A DNA stretch of 64,000 bases from Gymnothorax reevesii (GCA_029721435.1 CM056583.1:93873575-93937574), one strand, 5' to 3'. Positions 22,126-33,840 are shown, counted from the first letter of the stretch. Notes: generated by a model from the sequence alone, not told the origin. Numbers and translations: made by a program.

Positions 22126-23626
22126 CTGAGTACAAATGAAAACGCACCACTCACGAAATCTGGAATAGCTCCACGGATTGATATGTGAAGTATATACAAA
22201 TGATGCATTTGACATAATGATTGATTTTAGAAGACATGTAAACATCATTCAATTTCATTCACAATAATGTTAATGCGCGAGAGAGGTTTAACTGGTGTAG
22301 GGGTCAAACAGGAAAGTCAATAACGGGTGTGACCGCCATTTGCATTGACACATGCAGTACATCGCATGGAGTTGATCAGTCTCTGGATAGTGTTCTGAGG
22401 GATAGCATTCCACTCCTGAACAAGGGCAACCTCAAGTTCTCTGATGTTGTCCATCTGGCGTCGACGTGAAAGACGTCGTCCAATTTCATCCCATAAGTGC
22501 TCGATAGGGGAGAGGTCGGGTGACAGAGCTGGCCACTGAAGCACGGGGATGTTCTGCTGTGCAAGGTACTGCATGGACACCCTTGCAGTGTGTGCCCTAG
22601 CGTTGTCCTGTTGGAATGTGTGGACATCGTGGTGTTAGTTGAAGAACGGCACCACATGGTTCTGCAGCACCTGGTCCCGGTAGTAGACGCCGTTCACCCT
22701 TCCTCTGCAGATATGGAGAGGGGTTCTGTGACGGTAGCTTATTCCACCCCACACCATAACGCTGCCACCACCCCAACGGTCCGTTTGAACGACACAATCG
22801 GCGTTAAAACGTTCACCACATCTCCGCCAAACACGTATAGGGTCATCTGCGTTCCTTAAGTGAAATCGTGACTCGTCAGAAAAGATGAGACCGTGCCATT
22901 GTCGTAGTCGCCAATTCTGGTGCCTGTTTGCCCACTGTAGACGCTAGTTTCGGTGAGGATCTGTCAATATGGGGCCGAAATAAGGACGTCGTGCACGCAG
23001 GCCTGCAGCTCGCAGACGGTTCCATACGGTGTTGGGGTGAATGAATTCACGTCGTCCTTGGACTTTTGCAGCCGTTCTTGTCGCTGGTAGTGTTCGGTCT
23101 CGGACATGATCCCGTACGATCTGACGGTCCTGATGTGCCGTTGTCACACGTTTTTGACCCGGTCGAGGACAGTCCCGAGTGCTCCCCGTTTGCAGAAACC
23201 TTTGATGGAGTCTTGTGATCGTTGTGTGCGCGCAGTGTAGTCGTCTGGCAATTTCCCAGGTGCTGGCGCCAATTTGAAGCATGCCTATGGCACGTTCCCG
23301 TTCAGGGGCTGTAAGTCGAGGCATAGTGTCAATGTTTCACAAGTGTCAGTGAAGAAGTGAAATTTTATTCGGATTCACATGCTTTTAAAGGCAATGTGTG
23401 CACAAATTCAGAGTGAAATTCATTTTTCCCGTGGTGTGCGTGCAAGATGTTGCGTTTTTGCAAAAAATTGCCTAGCATTACAGTTAACTTGAAATTCTCG
23501 CATTTCTTGCACCTGGCATGTCAGGTGACGTCACTGTAGTGTTGTTGTTGTATAAAAATTACATTGAAGTTAATTTAACTTAAATATTGACTTTTTTCAA
23601 GTGGTGCGTTTTTCATTTGTACTCCG
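22126..23626 (-). mobile_element. Tc1-like transposon, full length
   Basis: The terminal inverted repeats CTGAGTACAAATGAAAACGC (left) and GCGTTTTTCATTTGTACTCCG (right, slightly different) are bounded by TA at 22124-22125 and 23627-23628. The length is 1501 bp with one transposase gene on the - strand. Both ends and all three catalytic residues are present. The right end lies 79 bp before a possible host exon at 23706. Confidence 0.92.
22317..23324 (-). pseudogene. Tc1-type DD34E transposase, two nonsense codons
   Basis: The frame spans 335 codons from ATG at 23324 to the stop at 22317, the normal family length. The N-terminal bipartite HTH reads 'ERERAIGMLQIG', 'TITRLHQRF' and 'RPGQKR'. The catalytic Asp lies in SDESRF (codon 150), the second Asp in QQDNARAH (codon 240) and Glu in PIEHLW (codon 275), giving exactly 34 residues between the last two. 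Two in-frame stops break it: TAG at 22944-22946 after 'TDPHRN' and TAA at 22635-22637 before the second Asp. There are no frameshifts. The enzyme would cut and paste the element at TA. Confidence 0.92.
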
Positions 23627-23705
23627 TATATAAAAGCTCAGATCCTGCTTTTCTCATCGTACCTTGGTGAGACTTCACTAACTTTGCTTCTTCTGTTGGT
23701 TTCAG

Positions 23706-23765
23706 TGGGGACCACATCGCCTCCCTACGTTGGCCCATGGTATGAAGAATATGACTATGAGGAAA
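23706..23765 (+). CDS. Possible host exon, 60 nt, phase 1-1
   Basis: A pyrimidine-rich tract with TTTCAG (ending 23705) precedes an open 60-nt block, and AAA|GTACGT (23766 on) follows it. In the open frame the peptide reads 'GTTSPPYVGPWYEEYDYEE', a Tyr/Glu-rich stretch of the kind that is tyrosine-sulfated in secreted proteins. Two bases complete the first codon and one begins the last, so the exon is phase-symmetrical. A second 60-nt candidate of the same phase lies at 32164-32223. I do not recognise the protein. It could also be a chance match of splice motifs. Confidence 0.4.
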
Positions 23766-23850
23766 GTACGTACTTCTCCCCCTGTGTAGATGACAGTGCA
23801 AACTCACACACAAGTGGTGTCACATACATATCTGCCCAAGCATACAAACA

Positions 23851-23892
23851 CTCAAACACACACACACGCGCATGCACACACACGCACACATG
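23851..23892. repeat. (CA)n microsatellite, imperfect
   Basis: CA dinucleotides are interrupted by CG and TG. Confidence 0.85.
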
Positions 23893-24034
23893 CAGAGACC
23901 CAGCTGGAATTTAAACGTTTATTTAATGTTGAATCAATGTCAAGTAAATCACTTTTGAATTTTGATTCAGTTTTGATAAGTGAATCGACGTTGAACGCTC
24001 AACGTCATTTCAATATCTCATTTTTCAAAATAGG

Positions 24035-24122
24035 AGAGCTGGGAGAGAGTGGCTTTGACTTGCAACAGATGGCCTGAGGTCGGATTTGAACGCAGGCTGC
24101 TCTACCAGGCGAGCTACCCAGG
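24035..24122 (-). mobile_element. tRNA-derived SINE, truncated
   Basis: The - strand reads GGGTAGCTCGCCTGGTAGAG (box A type), then GCGTTCAAATCC (box B type), then a GACCTCAGGCCATCTGTTGC tail that I recognise from a common fish tRNA-derived repeat. The two boxes are about 20 nt closer than in a real tRNA, so the anticodon arm is deleted and this is not a functional tRNA gene. Confidence 0.65.
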
Positions 24123-24711
24123 CGTGAAATTTCAATATTTATTCATTAGACTTGTTCAACCAGTCAACATTCAACTTTACAAAAGTTCGAAGTTTTTTTT
24201 AACCTTTGTTTATTGGGGTTTTCAATGGACCATACTTACACAAAAAGCAGATTGTACTCATGTACATATAATTAGTCATAAAAATAGACAGAAGGAATAG
24301 CCCGAATTACAATAGAACAAACAAGCAAACAGAATAGACAAATTAATTAATTAATTAATGTATTACATAAATTAAAAAGAAGAGGAAAAATAATAATAAT
24401 AAAAAGAAAATAAATATAATAATATCCACAATAAAAAGAAATAGAGGGAGAAACACTGGTCAATAAAAGAGAGGAGTGAAACCTTGCAGCATTGCGCCCG
24501 CAAGCCCGACATCAGTTACAAAACTTTCATCCTAATTCATTATGAGGGAACTTAATCTTTTTAATATATTGAAAAAAACTGACCTCAAGTGTAGGATAGG
24601 CCCAGTAACAGAGAAGCGGATTTTTCTAGTCTGACAAAATAGAGAACGCCCCTTATCAAACGGGTATGAGTGGGAGGTTTAGTTGATTTCCAAGTAGTCA
24701 ATTTTAGCAGT

Positions 24712-25454
24712 CTAGCTAATAGGGTCGCAAAGAGCATTAGGTTCAATTTCTACCCCAGTAACTTCTGATTGGGAGATAAAATTTTCAGTCCAATATTTGC
24801 GTAGCGAGGGGCAAAGCCAAAAGGAGTGAATGAGATCTGCTGAGGACTGTTGGCATCTATCACAGATTGGGGATACATTCTCATAGATTTTGGCTAACCG
24901 AGCTTTAGTGTAATAGGGGCGGTGTATAATTGAAAAAGGCCATATTTTGCGCAAATTGATGATTTAGGTACCCTTTCTAGAATCTTTGTCCAAAGCTTGT
25001 CCATGATCTCCATGCCCAAATGTTCTGCCCAAAGAACTTCTATTGAGTTCAATGGTTGCAAGTGCAAGAAATGGATTTGGTTGAATATAGGTGAGATAGT
25101 GCCTTTTAAGGCTATTGTGGGCATCAGGAAATTATATAGGAGTGTATCACTCTGTCGACAGGGGAACTCTGAGAAGGAATAGCGGACAAAACTGTGAACC
25201 TGTAAAGACCTGAAAAAATGTTGTTTTGGAAGTGAAAATGACTCTGAGAGCTGCCGAAATAATGGAAAAGCATTATTTATATACAAATCCTTTAAAGTTT
25301 TGATCCCTAAATTTGACCAAACCAAGACGGCATTGTCCACAAGAGATGGAGGAAAAACATGTTTTGCAACCAGCGGAGCATAAACTGATATGGACTGGAG
25401 GCCAAAATGTCGTTTAAATTGAGCCCAGATCTTACACAAGTTCCTGAATACCAA
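24712..25454 (-). pseudogene. L1/Tx1 LINE ORF2, C-terminal region
   Basis: Two overlapping frames (25454-24894 and 24954-24712) join through a frameshift near 24920. The first carries the connection region ('LVDNAVLVWSNLG', 'FFRSLQVHSFVR', 'LYNFLMPTIALKG'). The second has the zinc finger 'CDRCQQSSADLIHSFWLCPS', whose Cys-x2-Cys...His...Cys pattern is typical of L1/Tx1 ORF2 ends. No intact start or end remains. Confidence 0.75.
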
Positions 25455-25500
25455 ATTATTAGAGTAGGGAGAAATAGAAGAAAGAATGCGAGCCTGTAGG

Positions 25501-27371
25501 AAAGCCTTCAGTGACGCCGAAGCGTAAGAGCTGATGCACTAAAGCCTTTAGTGAGGCCGGAGCGGAGCAGCTGGTGTACTAAAGCCTTCAGTGAGACCGG
25601 AGCGAAAGAGCTGGTTTATTAAAGCCTTCAGTTAGACCGGAGCAGAGGAGCTGGTGTACTAAAGCCTTCATTGAGACCGGAGTGGAGGTGCTGGTGTACT
25701 AAAGCCTTCAGTGAGGCCGGAGCGGAGGAGCTGGTGTACTAAAGCCTTCAGTGAGGCCGGAGCGGAGGAGCTGGTGTACTAAAGCCTTCAGTGAGGCCGG
25801 AGCAGAGGAGCTGGTGTACTAAAGCCTTCATTGAGACCGGAGCGGAGGAGCTGGTAATTTAAAGCCTTCAGTGAGGCTGGAGCAGAGGAGCTGGTGTACG
25901 AAAGCCTTCATTGAGACCGGAGTGAAGGAGCTGGTGTATTAAAGCCTTCATTGAGACCGGAGCGGAGGAGCTGGTAATTTAAAGCCTTCAGTGAGGCTGG
26001 AGCGGAGGAGCTGGTGTTCTAATGCTTTCAGTGAGGCCAGAGTGGAGGAGCTGGTGTACTAAAGCCTTCAGTGAGACCGGAGCAGAGGAGCTGGTGTACT
26101 AAAGCCTTCATTGAGACCGGAGTGGAGGAGCTGGTGTACTTAAGCCTTCAGTGAGGCCGGAGCGGAGGGGCTGGTGTACCAAAGCCTTCAGTGAGGCCGG
26201 AGCAGAGAAGCTGGTGTACTAAAGCCTTCATTGAGACCGGAGCGGAGGAGCTGGTTGCTAATGCCTTCAGTGAGGCTGTAGCGGAGGAGCTGGTGTTTTA
26301 AAGCCTTCAGTGAGGCCGGAGTGGAGGATTTGGTGGACTAAAGCCTTCATTGAGACCGGAGTGGAGGATTTGGTGGACTAAAGCCTTCTTTGAGACCGGA
26401 GCGGAGGAGCTGGTGTACTAATGCCTTCAGTGAGGCCAGAGCGGAGTAGCTGGTGTACTAATGCCTTCAGTGAGGCCAGAGCGGAGTAGCTGGTGTACTA
26501 ATGCCTTCAGTGAGGCCATAGCGGAGTAGCTGGTGTACTAAAGCCTTTAGTGAGACCGGAGCAGAGGAGCTGGTGTTCTAATGCTTTCAGTGAGGCCAGA
26601 GTTGAGGAGCTGGTGTACTGAAGCCTTCAGTGAGGTCAGAGCGGTGGAGCTGGTGTACTTTAGCCTTCATTGAGACCAGAGCGGAGGAGCTGGTGTACTA
26701 AAGCCTTCATTGAGACCGGAGGGGAGGAGCTGGTGTACTTATGCCCTCAGTGAGGCCGGAGCAGAGGAGCTGGTGTACTAAAGCCTTCAGTGAGACCGGA
26801 GCAGAGGAGCTGGTGTACTAATGCCTTCAGTGAGACCGGAGCAGAGGAGCTGGTGTACTAAAGCCTTCAGTGAGGCCGAAGTGGAGGAGCTGGTGTACTA
26901 AAGCTTTCAGTGAGACCGGAGCGAAGGAGCTGGTGTACTAAAGCTTTCAGTGAGACCGGAGCAGAGGAGCTGGTGTACTAATGCCTTCAGTGAGACCAGA
27001 GCAGAGGAGCTGGTGTACTAAAGCCTTCAGTGAGGCCGAAGTGGAGGAGCTGGTGTACTAAAGCTTTCAGTGAGACCGGAGCGGAGGAGCTGGTGTACTA
27101 AAGCTTTCAGTGAGACCGGAGCACAGGAGCTGGTGTACTAAAGACTTCAGTGAGACCGGAGCAGGGGAGCTGGTGTATTATTGCCTTCTGTGACACCGGA
27201 GCGGAGGTGCTGGTGTACTAAAGCCTTCAGTGAGACCAGATCGGAGCAGCTGGTGTACTTAAGCTTTCAGTGAGACCGGAGCAGAGGAGCTGGTGTACCG
27301 AAGCCTTCAGTGAGGCCAGAGCGGCGGAGCTGGTGTATTATAGCCTTCTGTGACACCGGAGCGGAGGAGCT
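25501..27371. repeat. 40-bp minisatellite, about 47 copies
   Basis: The unit AAAGCCTTCAGTGAGGCCGG plus AGCGGAGGAGCTGGTGTACT repeats head to tail for 1871 bp. One unit near 26255 has lost a base. Variants recur in patches (GTGAGACC versus GTGAGGCC, AGCAGAGG versus AGCGGAGG, TTGAGACC, ATGCCTTC), which suggests multi-unit duplications. The array lies inside the LINE ORF2, between its RT and C-terminal parts. 40 bp is not a multiple of three, so no repeat protein is encoded. Confidence 0.97.
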
Positions 27372-27379
27372 CGCCTCCA

Positions 27380-28290
27380 AAGCCAGCCATGTGGATGAAG
27401 TTTGCCTCAACTTCAAGCCAATACTTTAGAATCCTAATATTGGCAGCCCAATTATAAAATCTGAAGTTTGATGTCTCTGCAAGTATAATTTATGTAATCT
27501 GGGTACCTTCTTAATCCAGATGAACTCGGTGATCAGACTGTCTAATTTATCAAAGAACCTCAAATGGAGAAAATTGGCACACACTGAAAAAGATAGGAAA
27601 ACCGTGCTAGGATATACATTTTCACAGAATTAATTTGTGTGGCAAGAGATAAATTGAGCACAGACCACCGTTCACAATCTTCTCGGACACGGGACAGAAG
27701 CGAGACAAAGTTAGCCTTTTCAAGATCTGCAGATTTTTGGGTGACTTGGACTCCAAGATATGCAAAGCTATGCTGTGCTATCTTAAAAGGGAAATTGTGT
27801 AAAGGGTAATTTGCTGCAGTTAAGTTTATGGGAAATATTTCACTTTTATGTTAGTGAAATTTGTAGCCTAATTTGACCAAATTATTTAAGAGTGGCACGA
27901 GTTGCAGGTACAGATTCAGACAGATCAGAAATATACAACAGTTGGTCATCGGCATAAAGAGAAACCTTCAATTCTATTCCGTACCTGCGTATACCAGTGA
28001 TAAAAGGATTTTACCGTAAAGCCACAGCCAAGGGCTCAATGGCTAGAGCAAAAAGTAAGGTGCTCAATGGACTACCCTGTCTTGTGGAGCGAAAGAGGCC
28101 AAAGTAGTACAAAGTAGAACAAATATTGTTTGTACAGACTGAAGCCTGAGGTGATGAATAAAGCAGCTTGATCCAAGCAATAAAAGTCTTCTTTTAGCCA
28201 AATTTCTCCAACATATAAATGAGGTAATCCCACTCCACTCTATCAAACGCTTTTTTTGCATCTAAGGATATCAAAGCTTCTTGGGGGTAA
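27380..28290 (-). pseudogene. L1/Tx1 LINE reverse transcriptase, degenerate
   Basis: Reading the - strand through frameshifts gives '[12 protein letters not shown]' (28224-28262), 'RQGSPLSTLLFALAIEPLA' (about 28080-28020) and the catalytic YADD (27945-27956). These are RT palm motifs in the right order and spacing for an L1/Tx1 ORF2. Stops occur throughout, including TAA soon after 'MLEKFG'. Confidence 0.75.
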
Positions 28291-28344
28291 TCTGGTAAGA
28301 AAGAGGGGCAATGATAGGCAAAAACTGAGTGAATTCATCGATTG

Positions 28345-29190
28345 CCTTGTCACACACGTCACCATATATTTCACACACGCGCAACCACTTAGTTAACCCC
28401 TTTGTGCAGAAGCCAAATCTGGCTTTTTAGGTGTTACCTGATTTAAGGCTTTATAATTCAAGATTGCAGCTTTACAGACAGAAAAACTTTGGCTCAATTG
28501 AGTCTGGACATTTGAAGCATTTAGACTTCCATCGTATTTCAGTTTATTTTTATGATTTTGGTGGAGAAGGGGCTGCAAACACAAAAAATCTTCATGAAAA
28601 TTGAACTTCAAATAGCAAAAAAATAATACTGACAATTAAAAAACTGCTGGGGCTTAAAACTATACATTTCTGGAATCATAAACTTCTTACCCACAAGTAC
28701 AATTCATCTTGAACATTACATTCTAGATTACTCGCTTGCTATGAGCCAAATTAGACAGCTATCCAGGCGTCTCCCCAAAGTCTGAGATCCATCAAAATGG
28801 TTCACTGTCAAATCATTCATTAATCATATATTTAACACAAATTAACTTTTGGGGCATGAAATTCAGCATGAACTAATGATTTTCTGGTTGAGTTTAGCAT
28901 GAATTCATCAATATCAGTGCAGTTGAATATCATTGGTCTCCAGTAACCTCCCCAAACACAAAACATGCCTTTTGTATAATTTTTTCATAAGTTAACAATA
29001 TTGTCCATTTTTCTTCGAAGTCCCCCAAGCATTAAATAAAGTGCTGATTAAACAGCTATAACATTCACACTGCAATGAAAAGCTAACCGCTCTCACATCC
29101 GAGCTCATAACCTTACAACTTATAAGGGTAAAAACTCACTTACTCTGAATTCTGAAATACGCTTTATTTTAACAGAATATAAACGTCACT
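28345..29190. other. No gene recognised
   Basis: AT-rich sequence beyond the truncated 5' end of the LINE. Confidence 0.5.
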
Positions 29191-29267
29191 TTCAGAAAAA
29201 AATCAAACGACAAATGCCTCCATATTCAACAGAATGGTGTAAAGTACGTACCGAGGGATCTACCGAC

Positions 29268-29396
29268 GTGCGTGGGCTGCATGCATTTGGAGAAACGAAA
29301 ACCTCAGCATTCGATGTCTTTAAACGCGGTATAAATTCTACAGCAAAAAGCCATATTGAGCAAAATGCAAACAGAGTAGAAGTATAACCTGTTTTC
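29268..29396 (-). CDS. Weak candidate first exon with signal peptide
   Basis: On the - strand, ATG in GCATCAATGA starts 'MKKTGYTSTLFAFCSIWLFA', a basic start and hydrophobic core like a signal peptide. About 25 further codons follow, up to TCG|GTACGT near 29250, a fair 5' splice site. The family is unknown. The opposite strand relative to the two 60-nt candidates means it would be a different gene. Chance is quite possible. Confidence 0.2.
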
Positions 29397-29499
29397 TTCA
29401 TTGATGCCCTCCTCCAGAGACAGATGTTTCGGGTAGAAGGAACCCTCCAGTGCTGTTTCATTCTAAATAATTCGCATTGACCGCATCCATACAACATTT

Positions 29500-30769
29500 A
29501 TCCCGGAAATGAAACACTTCAGGCCGGTTTCGGGTGTTTTTGTTTCTTTGATATCGCATCATTTTCAGCTGCACAACCGTGGCCAACATTCGAAGAATAT
29601 ACAACCGACCTTACTTTTACACTTAGCTTTGTATCCTATTCTTATTGCCCGATCAATGTATTTCAGTTATTGAGGAAAATTTAAACACTCGGGAACTGGA
29701 TAAGAAAAGTGTCTATCAATACATCGTTACCGGGGAAGCTTTATAACTCTAGAGTTACGCAGATGAACCTGACTATATAATTGAGTGGCTGGCTATCGAC
29801 ACCAGTACTTGGGTGGATAAAAGGGAGCGCTGAATTTGTCAATGGAGGAATCTACGCGTTAATCCATGGAAGGGAACTACGCATATTTTGTGTGTGATGA
29901 CAGTATTGATTCTCTCACATTATACTATCAATAACAATGTTGGATTTTTTTGCTTCACAAAACATATTTTTTGAACCACTAATTGGAATACTGTTGGCTC
30001 AATGTAGCTAAAATGGTTGCTACAGCGTAATAAGTTTTTTTTTGTCGCAAGTGATAATTTTTTGAAACTACTGGATCAATACTATGGGCAAGGATATTGA
30101 CCAGTTTGCACATCAGGCTTAGCTGAGGAGTTTAATTCAAGCAACTCCTGAAAGACAGGGATTGGAGGGGACTTCCCCATACTCTAAATCGCGTCGCGCC
30201 GCATCTCGTGGTTGAGTACTGTAACTAAGTGCTTAAATTTGCAGGTCTATAGATGCGAGCGTCTACATCTGCAGAAAGGGGTTAAACAATTAAACAATTA
30301 TGTCCTGTGTTAATTAAGTAGAATCGTCTGCTGACTTCATATTTAGATAAAAGCAAGGTCAAATCAAGTTTCCTTGGACATTAAAAATTATTGTCATAAA
30401 AGGTCAACTTTTAAAATTTTCATGTATTTGGTCACGTGTGTGGCATTTTAAAGTTAAATAAATAAATTTTTTAATTATTTCATTGAGAATGAAAGTTGGT
30501 GTAAATTTTTAATTGATTAATTTGAGAAATAGAGTGATACATGCCTACTGCAACATTTAAACACAAAAAAGTAATGTGACGTTCAATTTACCAGTTGATG
30601 AAAATAAGACAGAAATCCTCTATTTTTATTATTACACATATATCTATGCATCTTAATTCAAGAAAAAAAAAACACATTTCATAAAATTTAAGACAATGCT
30701 CTTTGTGGATATACAACTGAAAATTCAAAAAAAAAAAAAAACTTCAACTTTCAAATTTGTTTCACATTT
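29500..30769. other. No gene recognised
   Basis: AT-rich non-coding sequence with A and T homopolymer runs. Confidence 0.5.
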
Positions 30770-32017
30770 TAAAGAATGGCCCATGGAAGCCCAACTAGGC
30801 TCATCAGTTTCTTTTTACTATTGTGAATATATCACTTCAGATACTGAATGACTCATTAGTATCTAGCTTAAAGTCAAGCCTGCCCTTGAAAATTCTCAAG
30901 GTGTCTGTCTCAACAATATGGTCAGGCAAGCTATTCCACATTGAATTTACTCTCTGGGTGAAAAAATATTTCCTAATACCTGTGCTAAATTTACCCTTTG
31001 TCGACTTCCATTTTTGACCCCGAGTTCTACTGACAAAACTTGGCCGAAGGAATCCTACAAAATTCACTTTGTTAATTTCTTTTAAATATTTAAAGACCTC
31101 AATCAGATCACCCATAAGTCTCCTTTTCCTAAGACTATAGAGAATAAGGATCTTCAGCCTCTTCTCTGAGCTTTTATCTTTTATAACTGGAATTAGCTTA
31201 GTGGCTCTTCTCTGGACTTTTTCTAGAGCGTCTATATCTTTCTTCAAGTATGGTCCCCAAAACTGAACAAAGTACTCCAGATGTGGTCTGCTGAATGTGT
31301 TGTACAAGAGAAGTATGACTATGACCTCCTTGGATTTATACTCAGTACTTTTCGCTATACATCCCAGCAACCGATTGGCCTTTTTAACTGCTACGGCACA
31401 ATGGCCAGTGTTCTTTTTTTTTTTTTTTTTTCCTACATGTACACTACAACTTTACATTTCCCTTCATTAAATTTCATTTGCCACATTTCTGCCCAATTCT
31501 GGATTCTATCCAAATCATCTTGAATCACTTCAGTGGGCTCAAAACTATTTGCCAAACCGTCAAATTTGGTATCATTCGCATATTTAACTAATTTGTTTTC
31601 AATAGTCCTATCAAGGTCATTAATGTAGATGAGGAACAGCAGGGGTCCCAACACTGATCCCTGGGGGACGCCACTCCCCACCATACCTAGCTCAGATGAG
31701 ATACCACTGACAACCACTCTTTTTGTTCTGTCCTGTAACCTGTTTTGAATCCACTTAAGAACTTCAATGGAGCTCATATTAAAAATTAGTCTCATATGCG
31801 GTACTGTATCAAATGCTTTCTGAAAATACAGGTATATAATGTCATAAGCCCTGGTCTGGCCATAAGTCTTGGTGGCCTCTTCCAGAAGGTTTCAATTGCA
31901 GAGGGTTTGTCAGGCATGACCTTCCCTGACAGAAACCATGTTGTCTATCCCTCAAGATATTATTACGTTCAAGAAATAATTCCAGCTCGTCTTTTGTAAT
32001 AGACTCAAGTATTTTGC
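30770..32017 (-). mobile_element. CR1-type LINE, 5' truncated
   Basis: Same CR1 family as 12.4-16.4 kb, on the - strand, from the region equivalent to about 15010 to the 3' UTR. It is more divergent than the other copies. The RT motif GVPQGS is kept ('GSGVPQGSVLGPL'), but the catalytic FADD has become YAND in the frame 31795-31433. A T-run near 31415-31432 and frameshifts separate this from the C-terminal frame (31370-30837). Clearly inactive. Confidence 0.88.
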
Positions 32018-32163
32018 ATTGTATTCATTGTTTTTATTTACATTGTACACAGCATCCCAAAATTTTTGGATACATGGTTTTTACTTTGGACTGGATTGGC
32101 ACTAGATGGGATTTGTATGGGCAGCATCTGAGCATATGGATCACAGTCTCTTTGTCCTTACAG

Positions 32164-32223
32164 TTGCTGCAAACAAGCTTGAGGAAGAGAGAGAGCGGGC
32201 CAAGAAGGAGAAGGAAGAAAGAG
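32164..32223 (+). CDS. Possible host exon, 60 nt, phase 1-1
   Basis: CTCTTTGTCCTTACAG (ending 32163) is a strong 3' splice site, and GAG|GTACGG (32224 on) a plausible 5' site. The open frame reads 'AANKLEEERERAKKEKEER', a charged helical stretch. Its length and phase equal those of the candidate at 23706-23765. Spliced together, the junction codon would be A+TT (Ile) and the frame stays open. Long Glu/Lys/Arg stretches also occur by chance in purine-rich DNA, and the protein is not recognised. Confidence 0.4.
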
Positions 32224-32525
32224 GTACGGGTTCATTATGATTTCGAAGTAACCCTGTCACGCAATTACATAAAGCGCTATAATGGACTACGTGTTTTCTG
32301 GGGTCAAATATTCTGTTCATTTGAAGGAACCTCACCCACTCATCTTGCCCACGAAAGATTGCTTCACTGTGTCAATACAAGCACTTGGAGTCCTGGCTTT
32401 GAGGGTCGCGAAACTGAGAAAACTGTGTTAGTGCAAAAGAAAACATGGTGAAAGGCACAAGCCTGTTAATAAAAATTCAAGTTTGTGACTGTCAGCAAGT
32501 GTGCTTTATACTTTGACATTTATAC

Positions 32526-33840
32526 ACAAACCTCAATTCCAATGAAGTTGGGATGAAGTGTAAAACGTGAATAAAAACAGAATGCAATGATGTGCAAATC
32601 TCATGAACCCATATTTTATTCACAATAGAACCTAGACAACATATCAGATGTTGTAAGTGAGGCATTTTACCTTTTCATGAAGAATACTGGCTCATTCGAT
32701 AGCAGCAACACATCTCAAAAAAGTCGGAACAGGGCCATGTTTACCATCGTGTAGTATTCCCTCTTCCTTCAACAACAGTCTATAGACATCTGGGAAGTAG
32801 GGAGACCAATTGCTGGAGTTTTGGAAGATCCCCACTCTTGTCTGATGTAGGATTCTGGCTGTTCAACAGTCCAGGCTCTTCTAAGCCAGATTTTCCATTT
32901 TGTGATGCGCCCAATGTTTTCTGTTGGTGAAAGGTCTGGACTGCAGGCAGACCATTTCAGCACCCTGACTCTTTTACAGCGTAGCCATGCTGTTGTGATG
33001 GATGTAGTATGTGGGTTAGCATTGTCTTGCTGGAATCTGCAAGGCCTTTCCTGAAAGAGACGTTGTTGTAAAACCTCTATATACTTTTCAGCATTGATAA
33101 TGCTTATTTAGATATGTAAGCTGCCCATGATATTGGCACTAATGCAACCCCATACCAATCAGAGGTGCAGGCTTTTGAACTGAGTGTTGAAAACAAGCTG
33201 GATGGTCTCTCTCCTCTTTAGTCTGCACGACACGGCATCCATGGTTTCCAAAAATAATTTCAAATTTTTTGATTCATCCAACCACAGAACAGTTTTTCAG
33301 TTTGACTCAGCCCATTTTAAATGAGCTTTGTCCCAGAGAAGATGACGGCATTTCTGGATTGTGTTCACATATGGCTTCTCCTTTGCATGATACAACTTTA
33401 GCTTGCATTAGAACATTCCACGGCGAACTGTATTCACAGACAATGATTTCCGTAAGTGTTTCTGAGCCCTTGCAGTGAATTCCAGTGAAGAATTGTGCCT
33501 CTTTTTGATGCTTGAAGGCTCGAAGATTACAAGCATCCAATATTGACCTTCGGTCTCGTCCCTTGTGCAAAAAGATTTCTACAGATTCTCTCAATCTTTT
33601 GATGATATTATGTCCTGAAGATGGTGGGATACTCAAAATCTTTGCAATTTTACATTGAGAAACCTTTTCTGAAATTTTTAGACTCAGTTTTTTGCAGAGT
33701 GGTGAGCCTCTGCCCGTCTTTACTTCTGTAAGACTCTGCCTCCCTAAAATTCTCTTTTAATACCCAGTCATGTTACTGACCTGTTGCCAATTAACCTAAT
33801 TAGTTCTAAAATGCTCCTCCAGCTGTTTTTTTTTTTAATC
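32526..33840 (-). mobile_element. Tc1-like transposon relic
   Basis: The left end near 32526 (CAAACCTCAATTCCAATGAAG beside TA) opens a long terminal repeat typical of a fish Tc1 family with ends of about 200 bp. The - strand coding region runs from about 33715 ('RGSPLCKKL', HTH 'IIKRLRESVEIF') to about 32770 ('SACSPDLSPTEN', the third catalytic region with PTEN in place of PIEN). Several frameshifts separate the parts. The right terminal repeat is missing, and the text fades into a T-run at 33826. Confidence 0.75.

Larger units (their letters stand above)
24190..28345 (-). mobile_element. L1/Tx1-type LINE, 5' truncated, split by minisatellite
   Basis: On the - strand, RT motifs at 27.9-28.26 kb are followed, after the minisatellite, by the C-terminal ORF2 region at 24.7-25.45 kb and an A/T-rich 3' UTR toward 24.2 kb. 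The Cys-Cys-His-Cys C-terminal finger and the RT type point to the L1/Tx1 group and away from CR1. Frameshifts are frequent. The ends are approximate because no target duplication was seen. Confidence 0.75.

Noticed and set aside
24035..24122. tRNA gene on the - strand
   Set aside because: Box A and box B are present, but the anticodon arm is missing and the flank matches a fish SINE body.
25501..27371. CRISPR-like array
   Set aside because: The 40-bp units are directly abutting with no unique spacers, and the context is a vertebrate LINE.
32014..32451. 145-codon open frame on the + strand
   Set aside because: It starts in the CR1 relic boundary and runs through a likely splice acceptor and donor. 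The charged exon-like stretch uses a different frame.
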